This document shows positions 17,460 through 26,896 of a stretch of DNA of 64,000 bases, piece after piece. The notes under the pieces were generated by a model. It saw nothing but the letters and a program-made list of their open reading frames with translations, was not told the origin of the DNA and ran no database searches. Source of the DNA: Maribacter ulvicola (lineage in GTDB: Bacteria; Bacteroidota; Bacteroidia; Flavobacteriales; Flavobacteriaceae). The translations under genes and the position numbers were made by a program. Position 1 is the first letter of the stretch. The number at the start of each line of letters is the position of its first letter. The stretch spans positions 62,001-126,000 of the forward strand of contig NZ_FTMA01000003.1 in NCBI RefSeq assembly GCF_900155985.1, written 5' to 3'.

Positions 17460-19088
17460 ATGGATTTAAAATTCAATCAAAACGAAGATAGGAATAAGTT
17501 GTTATTATCAGACCTTAGAAGAAAGTTAAACGAAGTTTATTTAGGCGGAGGAAAAGCCAAAATAGCCAAGCAGCACGATCAAGGTAAAATGACAGCCAGA
17601 GAACGTATTGATTATCTTTTAGATCCAAAATCAGAACAAATAGAAATAGGAGCCTTTGTTGGAGAAGGAATGTATGAAGAACATGGCGGCTGCCCTTCTG
17701 GCGGAGTCGTTATTAAAATTGGCTATGTGCAAGGCAAGCAGTGTATTGTAGTTGCCAATGATGCAACCGTAAAAGCCGGAGCATGGTTTCCTATTACCGC
17801 AAAAAAGAATTTAAGGGCACAAGAAATAGCTATTGAGAATAAACTTCCTATAATTTACCTAGTAGATAGCGCGGGAGTGTACTTGCCTTTACAAGATGAG
17901 ATTTTCCCTGATAAAGAACACTTTGGTCGCATATTTAGAAACAATGCCATTATGAGCAGTATGGGTATTACTCAAATTTCTGCCGTTATGGGCAGTTGTG
18001 TTGCCGGTGGTGCTTATTTACCAATTATGAGCGATGAAGCTTTAATCGTAGATAAAACTGCAAGTATATTTTTGGCAGGTAGCTATTTGGTAAAAGCGGC
18101 TATTGGAGAAAGTATTGATAATGAAACTTTAGGCGGAGCCACCACACACTGTGAAATTAGCGGAGTAACTGATTATAAAGCGAAAGATGATGCAGCTGCT
18201 TTAGATACCATAAAGAACATTATGGATAAAATCGGCGATTTCCCTAAAGCCGGATACAACCGTAAGAAAAGCATGAAGCCAAAAGAAAATCCGGATGATA
18301 TTTACGGAATACTACCTAGCTCTAGGGCTGAGCAATACGATATGATGGAAATCATTAAGCGCTTGGTAGACGATTCTGAATTTGAAGAATACAAAGCTGG
18401 CTACGGACAAACCATTCTTACCGGATATGCACGAATAGATGGTTGGGCTGTTGGTATCGTTGCTAATCAAAGAAAAGTTGTAAAAACCAAAAAAGGTGAA
18501 ATGCAATTTGGCGGAGTAATCTACTCCGACTCCGCAGATAAATCTACCCGATTCATAGCCAACTGTAATCAAAAGAAGATTCCGTTAGTCTTTCTACAAG
18601 ATGTAACCGGTTTTATGGTAGGTAGTAAAAGTGAACATGGTGGTATTATAAAAGATGGTGCTAAAATGGTTAATGCGGTAAGTAACTCCGTCGTTCCAAA
18701 ATTCACCATCGTCATAGGAAATAGCTACGGAGCCGGAAACTATGCCATGTGCGGTAAAGCTTATGACCCAAGGTTAATTGTTGCTTGGCCAAGCGCAGAA
18801 CTAGCGGTAATGAGCGGAAACTCTGCTGCCAAAGTATTATTACAAATTGAAAAAGCTTCTTTGAAAAAGAAAGGTGAAACTATTACTGAAGAAAAAGAAA
18901 CCGAGCTTTTCGATAAAATCAAGAAGCGTTATGACAATCAAGTTTCCCCATATTACGCAGCATCAAGACTATGGACCGATGCTATCATAGACCCAAAAGA
19001 CACCCGTAAATGGATATCAATGGGTATAGAGGCTGCTGACCATGCGCCGATAGAGAAGCCTTTTAATATGGGCGTTTTGCAGGTTTAA
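17460..19088 (+). CDS. Acyl-CoA carboxylase beta subunit (carboxyltransferase)
   Basis: A 542-residue carboxyltransferase of the biotin-dependent propionyl/methylcrotonyl-CoA type, which moves CO2 from carboxybiotin to an acyl-CoA. Visible are the N-terminal KMTARERIDYLLD, the first crotonase-like half (GGCPSGGVV, LVDSAGVYLPLQ, MGSCVAGGAYLPIMSD) and the second (FLQDVTGFMVG, GNSYGAGNYAMCGKAYDPR). The MGSCVAGGAYLP loop favours methylcrotonyl-CoA carboxylase over acetyl-CoA carboxylase, but the biotin-carrying alpha subunit is not adjacent, so the substrate stays open. Confidence 0.9.
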   Translation: MDLKFNQNEDRNKLLLSDLRRKLNEVYLGGGKAKIAKQHDQGKMTARERIDYLLDPKSEQIEIGAFVGEGMYEEHGGCPSGGVVIKIGYVQGKQCIVVANDATVKAGAWFPITAKKNLRAQEIAIENKLPIIYLVDSAGVYLPLQDEIFPDKEHFGRIFRNNAIMSSMGITQISAVMGSCVAGGAYLPIMSDEALIVDKTASIFLAGSYLVKAAIGESIDNETLGGATTHCEISGVTDYKAKDDAAALDTIKNIMDKIGDFPKAGYNRKKSMKPKENPDDIYGILPSSRAEQYDMMEIIKRLVDDSEFEEYKAGYGQTILTGYARIDGWAVGIVANQRKVVKTKKGEMQFGGVIYSDSADKSTRFIANCNQKKIPLVFLQDVTGFMVGSKSEHGGIIKDGAKMVNAVSNSVVPKFTIVIGNSYGAGNYAMCGKAYDPRLIVAWPSAELAVMSGNSAAKVLLQIEKASLKKKGETITEEKETELFDKIKKRYDNQVSPYYAASRLWTDAIIDPKDTRKWISMGIEAADHAPIEKPFNMGVLQV

Positions 19089-19137
19089 TGTAAACGGAAG
19101 TAATTAAGAGATTATTAATCTATATAGATAAATAAAA

Positions 19138-19176
19138 AAATACCCACAATACACTTAAAACGTATTGTGGGTATTT
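19138..19176. terminator. Terminator between the carboxylase and M24 peptidase genes
   Basis: A 15-bp stem (AAATACCCACAATAC and complement) with a 9-base loop, about 50 bases past the carboxylase stop. The T-run is short. The rest of the gap up to 19370 shows no gene. Confidence 0.7.
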
Positions 19177-19370
19177 AAATATCTAAACGTTTATAGTTTT
19201 ATTATTTATGTAAAAAAGCAAAGAAGCTCGGAGCAAGTCCGCTTAAATATAAATCTCGATGATCGAGTTTAATTAGCAACCATACTTTCAGCATTTGATA
19301 CTGAAAACAATTGCTGATTTACATTACGTAGACCGAGTTTAAAGAGTTTTGTTAATGTAGATGATATAAT

Positions 19371-20717
19371 TTAATTACCCTGATGCCCTTTTACTCTTGG
19401 TATCAATAAAAGTTCTGTCTGTCTACCATTAACATACCTAAAACCCTCTTCGCCGTAAAAGCCGGCTTCTTCAAGCATGATACGGATACCTCTATCCCAT
19501 TCAGGAATATTAACCGTGGTATTTAATTCAATGGCATATACGGTATTTGGGTTTAATGGATAGTTCTCACCATCATCTTTCATAACTCCACCTTGAGAAT
19601 CCCACATACCAATTGTAGTACCTGCAGAATGCCCATAAGAGCCTAAAGGATGCGTATAAATAGCTGGTTTTAATCCCGCAGCTTCTGCCTCACCTAATGA
19701 TTTTGCCAGAATCTCATTTCCGGTTCGTCCCTTGATCATGTTCGAAGTCAAAAAATCTTGTAATTTGTTTCCATCTTTTAACCCGTTGATTAAAAAGTCG
19801 GGTGCCGAAGTTTCTTCTGGCTTTAAAACATACGCCAATTCTTGACAGTCTGTATTTAAGCGCAAATAAGTAATACCAAAATCGCAATGCACCAGATCTC
19901 CCGGTAGAATTACCATATCATCAGGCTTATTTGCAAAGGAATAGAATTCGCTTTTTTTACCCTTCTCACTTCTTTGAACATCCACGGTTGGGTGAAACCA
20001 AGTTTCCAACCCTAAATCGGTCACTTTTTGGCGCATCCACCATACCACATCTGAGGTTGTTGTAACACCGGGCGTAATTACTTTCTCTGAAAAAGCCTCC
20101 TCAATAATATCATGTGTAATATCTACTAATTGATCATAAATAACCATTTCGCGTTCGGACCTTGTTTCAATCCAACGAACAGCTAGTTGTTCTGCTGAAG
20201 TCACTTTTGAAGTATATTTTTTAGGCAGATTAGCCATAAACTCTTCATAATCTGTCTTCACCAAACCATCTGCAATATTATGATCTGTAGAATAATTGAG
20301 TCCGATCTTCTTCGGATTTCTTTCTGATATCAATTGCATTAATCGCGTCCACTGATTTGGTTCTTTCTTCTTATCCCAAGCAGAAACAATATTCTTACCC
20401 ACATTATAACGGGCTACAGCCAACTTCTCTATCGTATTCTTTGCCTTATCTCTATAAAACAATAAAATAGTTCTTCTACGAGCATTCAACCACGTAGCCG
20501 GAAGCATTGTTTTAATAACCGGATCCTCATTGTATTCCCGTGAAATTACTACCCACATATCAAGGTCAGCGGCATCCATAAGTTTAGGAAGCAAATTATT
20601 GAAACGATCGTCTAAAATTTCATCAATTACCTTTGCTCTTTCTTTTTCATTTAAAATTTGCTGAGCATTAATTTCACCTATAAAAATTAGGCATACCAAA
20701 AGGAATAGTTTTTTCAT
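19371..20717 (-). CDS. Secreted M24-family peptidase (Xaa-Pro aminopeptidase-like)
   Basis: A 448-residue protein with a signal peptide (MKKLFLLVCLIFIGEINAQQ). The C-terminal pita-bread domain carries the metal ligands: VHCDFGITYLRLNTDCQ (two Asp), HPLGSYGHSAGT (His) and YAIELNTTV (Glu). The N-terminal creatinase-like domain spans roughly residues 45-190. It should act in the periplasm or outside, removing N-terminal residues before proline, though specificity is inferred. The start at 20717 was chosen because it opens the signal peptide; the frame is open 15 codons further. Confidence 0.85.
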   Translation of the reverse strand: MKKLFLLVCLIFIGEINAQQILNEKERAKVIDEILDDRFNNLLPKLMDAADLDMWVVISREYNEDPVIKTMLPATWLNARRRTILLFYRDKAKNTIEKLAVARYNVGKNIVSAWDKKKEPNQWTRLMQLISERNPKKIGLNYSTDHNIADGLVKTDYEEFMANLPKKYTSKVTSAEQLAVRWIETRSEREMVIYDQLVDITHDIIEEAFSEKVITPGVTTTSDVVWWMRQKVTDLGLETWFHPTVDVQRSEKGKKSEFYSFANKPDDMVILPGDLVHCDFGITYLRLNTDCQELAYVLKPEETSAPDFLINGLKDGNKLQDFLTSNMIKGRTGNEILAKSLGEAEAAGLKPAIYTHPLGSYGHSAGTTIGMWDSQGGVMKDDGENYPLNPNTVYAIELNTTVNIPEWDRGIRIMLEEAGFYGEEGFRYVNGRQTELLLIPRVKGHQGN

Positions 20718-20814
20718 GAGTATAGTTTGGTTTAAACCTTGAAAATACAAAATAACCCACATTTGAAATAAACTATTCCCCGCAAATCAATTGACTTTTA
20801 TAATCTGAATAAAA

Positions 20815-22896
20815 TCAATAGTTATCTGTTACCAATTTCTCATTCATGCTTTTAACCAACCTGATAAATTCTGCTCTGTATCCGTTTTTGTCTTCACCCC
20901 TACCGTTCTCCGCCAATTCAATAACATCATCAAAAGATGTTTTATTTATAAATGCGGACTTTCGTAATTGCTGACCGAATAAGGCAACGGCTGCGGTGAA
21001 TTGAAAATCTTTAGACATTTCTTGAGCATTTGCATTTTGAACGTGTACTAGTTCTATACTCTTATTACCATCTGGCTTTTTATATCTGAATTTCACGGTA
21101 AACAACTCATCAGAAAACCCTGAATTGCTAGAAGTATTGGTATACTTTAATACTGGTACTTCTTTATCATATGTTGATGATACCCCTTTCTCTATTATCT
21201 CATACAGGGCAGTTACCTTATGTCCGCTACCCAACTCACCTGCATCTTTGGTATCATCAATAAAATCTTCATCTGCCAACAATCTATTTTCGTAACCAAT
21301 TAGTCGATACGATTTTACTTTAGCAGGATTAAACTCTATCTGTAATTTTACATCTTTTGCAATGGTAAACAAAGTACCACCAAACTCCTTGCCAAATAAT
21401 TTCTGAGCTTCTTGCATAGTATCTATGTAACCATGATTTCCGTTCCCTTTATCTGCTAAAGTTTCCAACTTAGCATCCATGTAGTTACCCATTCCAAAAC
21501 CTAGTACAGAAAGAAACACTCCTGACTTACGTTTTTCAACAATCAAATCTTCCATGTCTTTATCACTGGACAGCCCAACATTAAAATCGCCATCTGTTGC
21601 CAATATCACTCTATTATTACCATTTTTCTTAAAATGTTTCTCAGCCAATTTGTAGGCTAATTCAATGCCTTCTCCACCAGCTGTAGAACCGCCAGCTTCT
21701 AAATTATTTAGAGCGCTCATGATTTTCTCTCTATTGTTACCAGATGTAGGCGCTAACACAACGCCGGCAGCACCTGCATACACCACAATAGAAACCCTGT
21801 CTTTTTCTCTCAATTGATTTACCAATAGTTTAAATGCGGATTTCAATAGCGGCAATTTATTACCTGCAGACATAGAACCTGAAACATCTATAAGAAAAGT
21901 AAGATTAGATGCCGGTAATTCTTCATTCAAGTATTCTTTTCCTTGCAAACCAATGCGCACTAATTTTGTATCTATATTCCAAGGAGTTTGCGCTACCTCT
22001 GTGTTTACAGAAAAAGGATGTTCATCTGTTGGTTGCGGATAGTCATAATCAAAGTAATTTATCATTTCTTCAATCTTAACCGCATCTACAGGAACGTCTT
22101 TTCCATTATTTATGAATCTTCTAATATTGCTGTATGCCGCTTTGTCGACATCTATTGAAAAAGTAGACAAAGGTTTAACACCTACATTCTGAAATTGATT
22201 TTCTGTAATTTGCGCATAATTATCGTCTTCTTCAATTACATAATTTCCTTTAACGGTATGTATTACAATGCAGCCAAACTTGGCATTAGACCCATACAGA
22301 CTTTTCGCTTCAGAAGCATTAAGTTCTTTTCTACTATCAATATTTTCACTTTTTAAGCTTTGAACAATTGAATTGTATTGCTTTTTAATAGGAATACCAT
22401 CAACAATATACAAAGGACTTTTCGCTTTAGTTCCAACACTTTTATTTTCTACAGCACCTACTCCACGAATTTGAACGCCACTAACGCTACCTTGCAAGAT
22501 TTTACTAATATTAGATTGGGGAGATTGCATATTAACCATTGCAACTGAACCGGGAACATGACGACGCTTCTGAATACCATACCCAGTCACCACTATTTCT
22601 TCTAACATTTGAAGATCTTCTTCAAGTGACACATTAACAATTGCCGATTCCCTGATCTTTACAATTAGATTTTTACAACCTATATATGAAAATGATAATT
22701 CAGCACCTTCTGATACTGTTATAGCATAGTGTCCATCAAAATCTGTTTGAGTACCATTGGTTGTTCCTTTTTCCATAACATTTACACCAGGCATAGGGTT
22801 CCCTGCATCATCAGAAACAGTACCACTAATTTTAACTTGTTGCGAAGACAACAGCATACTACTGAACAGAAAATATAAGAAAGTTGCATTTTTCAT
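20815..22896 (-). CDS. SusC-like N-terminus fused to a YfbK-type von Willebrand factor A protein
   Basis: A 693-residue exported protein. Residues 1-18 are a signal peptide. About 20-95 form a carboxypeptidase-like regulatory domain (KISGTVSDDAGNPMPGVNVM, TDFDGHYAI). About 97-220 carry SusC plug hallmarks (LEEIVVTGYGIQKR, SPLYIVDGIPI, ASEAKSLYGSNAKFGCIVI). Then, in place of a beta-barrel, come a YfbK-type N-terminal domain (about 225-320), a VWA domain with the metal-site motif DVSGSMS at about 336, and a C-terminal DUF3520-type domain. The VWA Asp-x-Ser-x-Ser site is intact. Such a protein may bind an outer membrane partner through the plug-like part while the VWA domain holds another ligand; this is inference. 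It is a single-gene unit. Confidence 0.85.
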   Translation of the reverse strand: MKNATFLYFLFSSMLLSSQQVKISGTVSDDAGNPMPGVNVMEKGTTNGTQTDFDGHYAITVSEGAELSFSYIGCKNLIVKIRESAIVNVSLEEDLQMLEEIVVTGYGIQKRRHVPGSVAMVNMQSPQSNISKILQGSVSGVQIRGVGAVENKSVGTKAKSPLYIVDGIPIKKQYNSIVQSLKSENIDSRKELNASEAKSLYGSNAKFGCIVIHTVKGNYVIEEDDNYAQITENQFQNVGVKPLSTFSIDVDKAAYSNIRRFINNGKDVPVDAVKIEEMINYFDYDYPQPTDEHPFSVNTEVAQTPWNIDTKLVRIGLQGKEYLNEELPASNLTFLIDVSGSMSAGNKLPLLKSAFKLLVNQLREKDRVSIVVYAGAAGVVLAPTSGNNREKIMSALNNLEAGGSTAGGEGIELAYKLAEKHFKKNGNNRVILATDGDFNVGLSSDKDMEDLIVEKRKSGVFLSVLGFGMGNYMDAKLETLADKGNGNHGYIDTMQEAQKLFGKEFGGTLFTIAKDVKLQIEFNPAKVKSYRLIGYENRLLADEDFIDDTKDAGELGSGHKVTALYEIIEKGVSSTYDKEVPVLKYTNTSSNSGFSDELFTVKFRYKKPDGNKSIELVHVQNANAQEMSKDFQFTAAVALFGQQLRKSAFINKTSFDDVIELAENGRGEDKNGYRAEFIRLVKSMNEKLVTDNY

Positions 22897-22989
22897 AATA
22901 ATTGGTTTAAAGTTTGAGCAATAAACCTATTAAGAAAGAAGCTTTTAAAAAACGAAAAATGAGGGAAGGACACTTTAGAATGAGGGAAG

Positions 22990-24060
22990 TTATGACTTCA
23001 ATAAGGTCATAGTTTCTTTCCGCTTCACCTTTCCGCTATCTGTTCTTAAGAATACCGGAATAGTTTTAATTTGACGTGGCACTTCGTACTTAGACAAAAG
23101 CGGACTTGAAGTAATTTTCTTCAACACATCGTTCTCTTTCACTTTACCTTCTATAACCAATACTAATTGCTCGCCCAGTTTTTTATCTGGTAAAGAAGTA
23201 ATAAAAAAAGGTTGGTCTAAAATATTGGAAATTTTAGCCTCTATCTGCTCTGGACTAAATTTAATTCCACCAGAATTTATAACATTATCAAATCTGCCTA
23301 ACCATTGAAATTCCGATTTAGAAACCAATTCAACAACATCATTGGTAACTACAGTTTCATCTGAAATCTTTGGAGCATTGATTACCAAACAACTTCTATC
23401 ATCTATAGAGATCTCTACATCTGGCAAAACTAAAAACGGACTACCCTCCACTGCTCCGCTATTTATAAGTTTTACAGCCATATGCGTTATGGTCTCCGTC
23501 ATACCATAGGTCTCGTAACTATTATTTGAAATGCTTTTTAATTCTTCTCTTAACGAAGTAGAAATAGGAGCTCCACCAATAATCAAATTTCTAATTTGAT
23601 GTAACTGAGACAAAGAGTTACCTACTTGCATAGGCACCATTGCCCCAAAATCGAAAAATTCTTTCACACCCTCCAACGGATTTGAACTTGGTGGCAGAAA
23701 ATGAATATCCAAACCTAAAACCATGGCTCTAACCAACATCATTTTACCAGCAATATATGTAGCCGGCAAACACAACAAAGCCGTAGACCTAGATTTCAAA
23801 TTAAAATAGCTACCTGTTGCCAAAGCGCTATTTATCATTTGTTCCTTCTTTAACAGAATAGTCTTTGGAGCACCTGTAGAACCTGAGGTTTTTACAGTTA
23901 TAGTTTCAGAGTCATCCGTCCAATTTAAAAGGAATTCCCCTATCTGCTTTTCAAATTCTTCTCCCTCTTTAATTAGACTATAACTAACTTCTGTAAGGTC
24001 ATTAAAAGAAATTGTTCTACCATGAATAGAAAAACTAGGATGAACAGCATGTTTATTCAT
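22990..24060 (-). CDS. menE: o-Succinylbenzoate-CoA ligase (AMP-binding)
   Basis: A 356-residue adenylate-forming enzyme of the menaquinone pathway, activating o-succinylbenzoate with ATP and CoA. The ATP-binding P-loop is TVKTSGSTGAPK (about residues 58-69), followed by the LCLPATYIAGKMML, SYETYGMTETI and LGRFDNVINSGGIK segments. It is shorter than E. coli MenE because the N-terminal region is reduced, a common form in this group. It lies 3 bases after the CPBP protease gene and downstream of menC in one transcription unit, which supports the assignment over other ligases. Confidence 0.9.
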   Translation of the reverse strand: MNKHAVHPSFSIHGRTISFNDLTEVSYSLIKEGEEFEKQIGEFLLNWTDDSETITVKTSGSTGAPKTILLKKEQMINSALATGSYFNLKSRSTALLCLPATYIAGKMMLVRAMVLGLDIHFLPPSSNPLEGVKEFFDFGAMVPMQVGNSLSQLHQIRNLIIGGAPISTSLREELKSISNNSYETYGMTETITHMAVKLINSGAVEGSPFLVLPDVEISIDDRSCLVINAPKISDETVVTNDVVELVSKSEFQWLGRFDNVINSGGIKFSPEQIEAKISNILDQPFFITSLPDKKLGEQLVLVIEGKVKENDVLKKITSSPLLSKYEVPRQIKTIPVFLRTDSGKVKRKETMTLLKS

Positions 24061-24063
24061 TGC

Positions 24064-25011
24064 TTAATTATCTAGCTTAAAAAATTCTTCTTCAGCCAAA
24101 ACCTTACCGGTTAATTTTTCTTTCCAATTGGTCCAACCATATTTTTTTGAAAAAATGATTAACAAAATAGGAAACACAACAAATACAGGCACTAACATAT
24201 CCCAACCAAGAATTGGTTCTGAAATATCCCTATATAAAGAATCTACACTAAACGCCGTCCAATCTGCAGTAACTAAAAGTGCCGCGGTTAAATTGTTGGC
24301 AGCATGAAAACCAATTGCCAATTCCAAACCTTCATCCATTAAGGTGATAATACCCAAAAACAGACCTGTACCTATATAAAACACCATGATACCATAACCC
24401 AGTTTATCTACTTCTGGGTTCATTATATGGAGCATCCCAAACAACAAAGAGGTAAATACCAATGGAAACCATCTATTTTTGGTCAGTATACCTAAACCTT
24501 GCATCATATAGCCTCGCATAAAGTACTCTTCCATACTGGTCTGCAGCGGTATCATAGCTATGGCAATCACCGCTAAAGTTATAAAAGGAACCAATTGAAA
24601 GTTGTATGCATAATCCTCTGGTGAAAAGTAGATATCTATAAAAACAAAAAGTACAGATATTGATGCCCAAAGAAAGAAAGAAAAAAAGATTCTTTTCCAA
24701 TCTACTTTTGTTCTAGATGTTGTTAAGCTTTTAATGGATTGTCTATGCAAATATTTCACCACCAGGAAAACAGCTATTAGTCCAAATACAAAAGTTAAAA
24801 GCATAAAAAACAAAAAAGTATTAGACCCTAAAACTTCTGACATTCTACCAATATCACCACTCATCATTGCAGACATTCCCCCGTCTTTAGCTGCTAAGGC
24901 TCCTAATAACGGAAAAGAGCCTAAAAATTGCCAAACGCCAACAATAAGCAACAACCCTATTAAATAACGCCAATTATCAATTAAACCTTTATACGCTTGT
25001 TCTATATACAT
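24064..25011 (-). CDS. CPBP-family intramembrane glutamic protease
   Basis: A 315-residue polytopic membrane protein with about eight hydrophobic spans. The catalytic motifs are EEYFMRGYMMQ (Glu-Glu-x3-Arg, near residue 155), FGMLHIMNP (His) and GFHAANNL (His-x3-Asn). It begins inside the last 10 bases of menC and ends 3 bases before menE, so it belongs to the same operon. CPBP proteins between menC and menE are common in flavobacteria; no direct role in quinone synthesis is established. Confidence 0.88.
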   Translation of the reverse strand: MYIEQAYKGLIDNWRYLIGLLLIVGVWQFLGSFPLLGALAAKDGGMSAMMSGDIGRMSEVLGSNTFLFFMLLTFVFGLIAVFLVVKYLHRQSIKSLTTSRTKVDWKRIFFSFFLWASISVLFVFIDIYFSPEDYAYNFQLVPFITLAVIAIAMIPLQTSMEEYFMRGYMMQGLGILTKNRWFPLVFTSLLFGMLHIMNPEVDKLGYGIMVFYIGTGLFLGIITLMDEGLELAIGFHAANNLTAALLVTADWTAFSVDSLYRDISEPILGWDMLVPVFVVFPILLIIFSKKYGWTNWKEKLTGKVLAEEEFFKLDN

Positions 25012-26054
25012 AAACTATCAATTAAATTTTTGTTCCATTCTTTAGCGCTGTCGTAAGACAAGCTCCCATCAATTACTGCTAACGGACTATCAATATTATT
25101 GGTAAATAAAGATCCCGTACCCAAACCTTGTGGCATTTCATTGCCTAACGTTGCAGTCCACTGCGCAATGGCATTCAAGCCTATATTACTTTCTAATGCA
25201 CTGGTAACCCACCAACCTATTTTATTTTTTTCTGCAATTTTAATCCATTCATAACTACCTGCAAAACCGCCTACCAAACTTGGCTTTAAAATAATATACT
25301 GCGGCTGTATAGTTTGTAGCAACTCTTGCTTCTTTGTTACATCTACTATACCAATTAATTCCTCATCTAATGCAATTGGCAAAGGCGTTGCTGCACAAAG
25401 GTCTTTCATCTCTTCCCATTGTCCCTGTTTAATTGGTTGTTCTATAGAATGCAAATGGAGTTTTGACAAAATTTCTAATTTGGACAAAGCCTCTTGTGGA
25501 GTAAATGCTCCATTAGCATCTACACGTAATTCGATATCTTCTTTTGAATAACGTGCTCTAATGGATTTTAGCAGCGCAATCTCCGCATCAAAATCTATAG
25601 CTCCAATTTTCATTTTAATACACGAGAAACCGCTTTTTAGCTTTTCTTCTATTTGCTGATGCATAAATTCCTTATTACCCATCCACACCAAACCGTTAAT
25701 TGAAATCGGTTTTTGGTCATTTAAAAAAGTAGATTCAAAAAGATGGAGAGGATTTTTAGAACGTAGCGACATAAATGCTTGCTCTACCCCGAAATGGATA
25801 CTGGGAAAATTCCGCAACTGTTTTAGTAATTCGCTTTCTCCCTGCTTTATGTTTTGTGCTACCGAAGCACATTTCTCTTCATATTCAGGAACATCATCAT
25901 AACTAAGACCTCTAAACAGTCCGCATTCGCCAATTCCCCATTTATCACCTTCCTCTAAAATCAAAAACCATGTTTCCTTGGTACGTAGCACCCCCCTGGA
26001 AGTTCCGCTAGGATTTTTAAAATTTAGGAGATACTTTTTAAATGTTGCCTTCAT
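25002..26054 (-). CDS. menC: o-Succinylbenzoate synthase
   Basis: A 350-residue enolase-superfamily enzyme that dehydrates SHCHC to o-succinylbenzoate. The catalytic Lys lies in CIKMKIGA (KxK), the metal ligands are Asp in LRVDANGAF, Glu in HSIEQPIKQG and Asp/Glu in ALDEELIG, and the second Lys is in ILKPSLVGGF. The ATG at 26054 (MKATFKKYLL) is preferred over an in-frame TTG four codons upstream. It leads the menC - CPBP protease - menE unit. Confidence 0.92.
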   Translation of the reverse strand: MKATFKKYLLNFKNPSGTSRGVLRTKETWFLILEEGDKWGIGECGLFRGLSYDDVPEYEEKCASVAQNIKQGESELLKQLRNFPSIHFGVEQAFMSLRSKNPLHLFESTFLNDQKPISINGLVWMGNKEFMHQQIEEKLKSGFSCIKMKIGAIDFDAEIALLKSIRARYSKEDIELRVDANGAFTPQEALSKLEILSKLHLHSIEQPIKQGQWEEMKDLCAATPLPIALDEELIGIVDVTKKQELLQTIQPQYIILKPSLVGGFAGSYEWIKIAEKNKIGWWVTSALESNIGLNAIAQWTATLGNEMPQGLGTGSLFTNNIDSPLAVIDGSLSYDSAKEWNKNLIDSLCI

Positions 26055-26108
26055 ATAATCCTTCAAATTTAGTTATATTTTAAATTTAAATACGATGGAT
26101 AAATAAGT

Positions 26109-26894
26109 ATGGAGAATAAAGTGATTTGGATTACGGGAGCATCTTCTGGTATTGGAGAGGCATTAGCATATCAATTTAATGCCCTAGGTGCAAAAATAAT
26201 TATTTCAGCAAGACGAGAGAATGCCTTGTGTGGTGTTAAAAGCAAGTGTAAATTTCCAGATAATGTAGTGGTACTCCCTTTAGATTTAACCCATTATGAA
26301 TCCTTAGAAAACATTACGGAAAAAGCTTTTTCATTTTATGGACATATTGATGTTCTGGTCAATAATGGCGGACTAAGTCAACGCTCGCTCATCATTGATA
26401 CCAAATTTGACGTGTACCAACAAATGATTAACGTTAATTACCTAGGTACTCTAAATCTAACAAAACATGTTTTACCTTATTTCATTTCTCAAAAGAGCGG
26501 TCATTTTGTTACTGTTACCAGTTTAATGGGTAAATTTTCTTCGCCTTATCGTTCAGGATACTGTGGTGCAAAACATGCCTTACACGGCTTCTTTGACGCT
26601 TTGCGTATGGAACACGAAAAAGACAATATTGATGTTACTATTATCTGCCCAGGGTTCATTCAAACAAATGTTGCCAAAAATGCATTGACCGGTGACGGCT
26701 CCGCTTTGCAAAAAGAAGATAACGCAACAAAAAACGGAATGCCCGTAAGTGACTGTGCCAAAGAAATTATCTCAGCAATTAAAAAGAAACGATTTGAAAC
26801 CTACATAGGTGGAAAAGAAAAGTTTGGAATTTACCTGAAAAGATTTTTCCCTAAACTATTACACAAAGTAGTTATGAGCAGTAAGGTAAGGTAA
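26109..26894 (+). CDS. SDR-family oxidoreductase
   Basis: A 261-residue short-chain dehydrogenase with the cofactor motif TGASSGIGEA (about residues 9-18), the NNGG segment (a variant of NNAG) and the active-site Ser, Tyr and Lys in TSLMGKF and YCGAKHALHG. It resembles DHRS7-like/YqjQ members in CPGFIQTN and the tail FGIYLKRFFP. Substrate unknown. It is divergent from menC with a shared 54-base gap, and its end comes 2 bases from the end of the histidine kinase gene. Confidence 0.88.
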   Translation: MENKVIWITGASSGIGEALAYQFNALGAKIIISARRENALCGVKSKCKFPDNVVVLPLDLTHYESLENITEKAFSFYGHIDVLVNNGGLSQRSLIIDTKFDVYQQMINVNYLGTLNLTKHVLPYFISQKSGHFVTVTSLMGKFSSPYRSGYCGAKHALHGFFDALRMEHEKDNIDVTIICPGFIQTNVAKNALTGDGSALQKEDNATKNGMPVSDCAKEIISAIKKKRFETYIGGKEKFGIYLKRFFPKLLHKVVMSSKVR

Positions 26895-26896
26895 GT

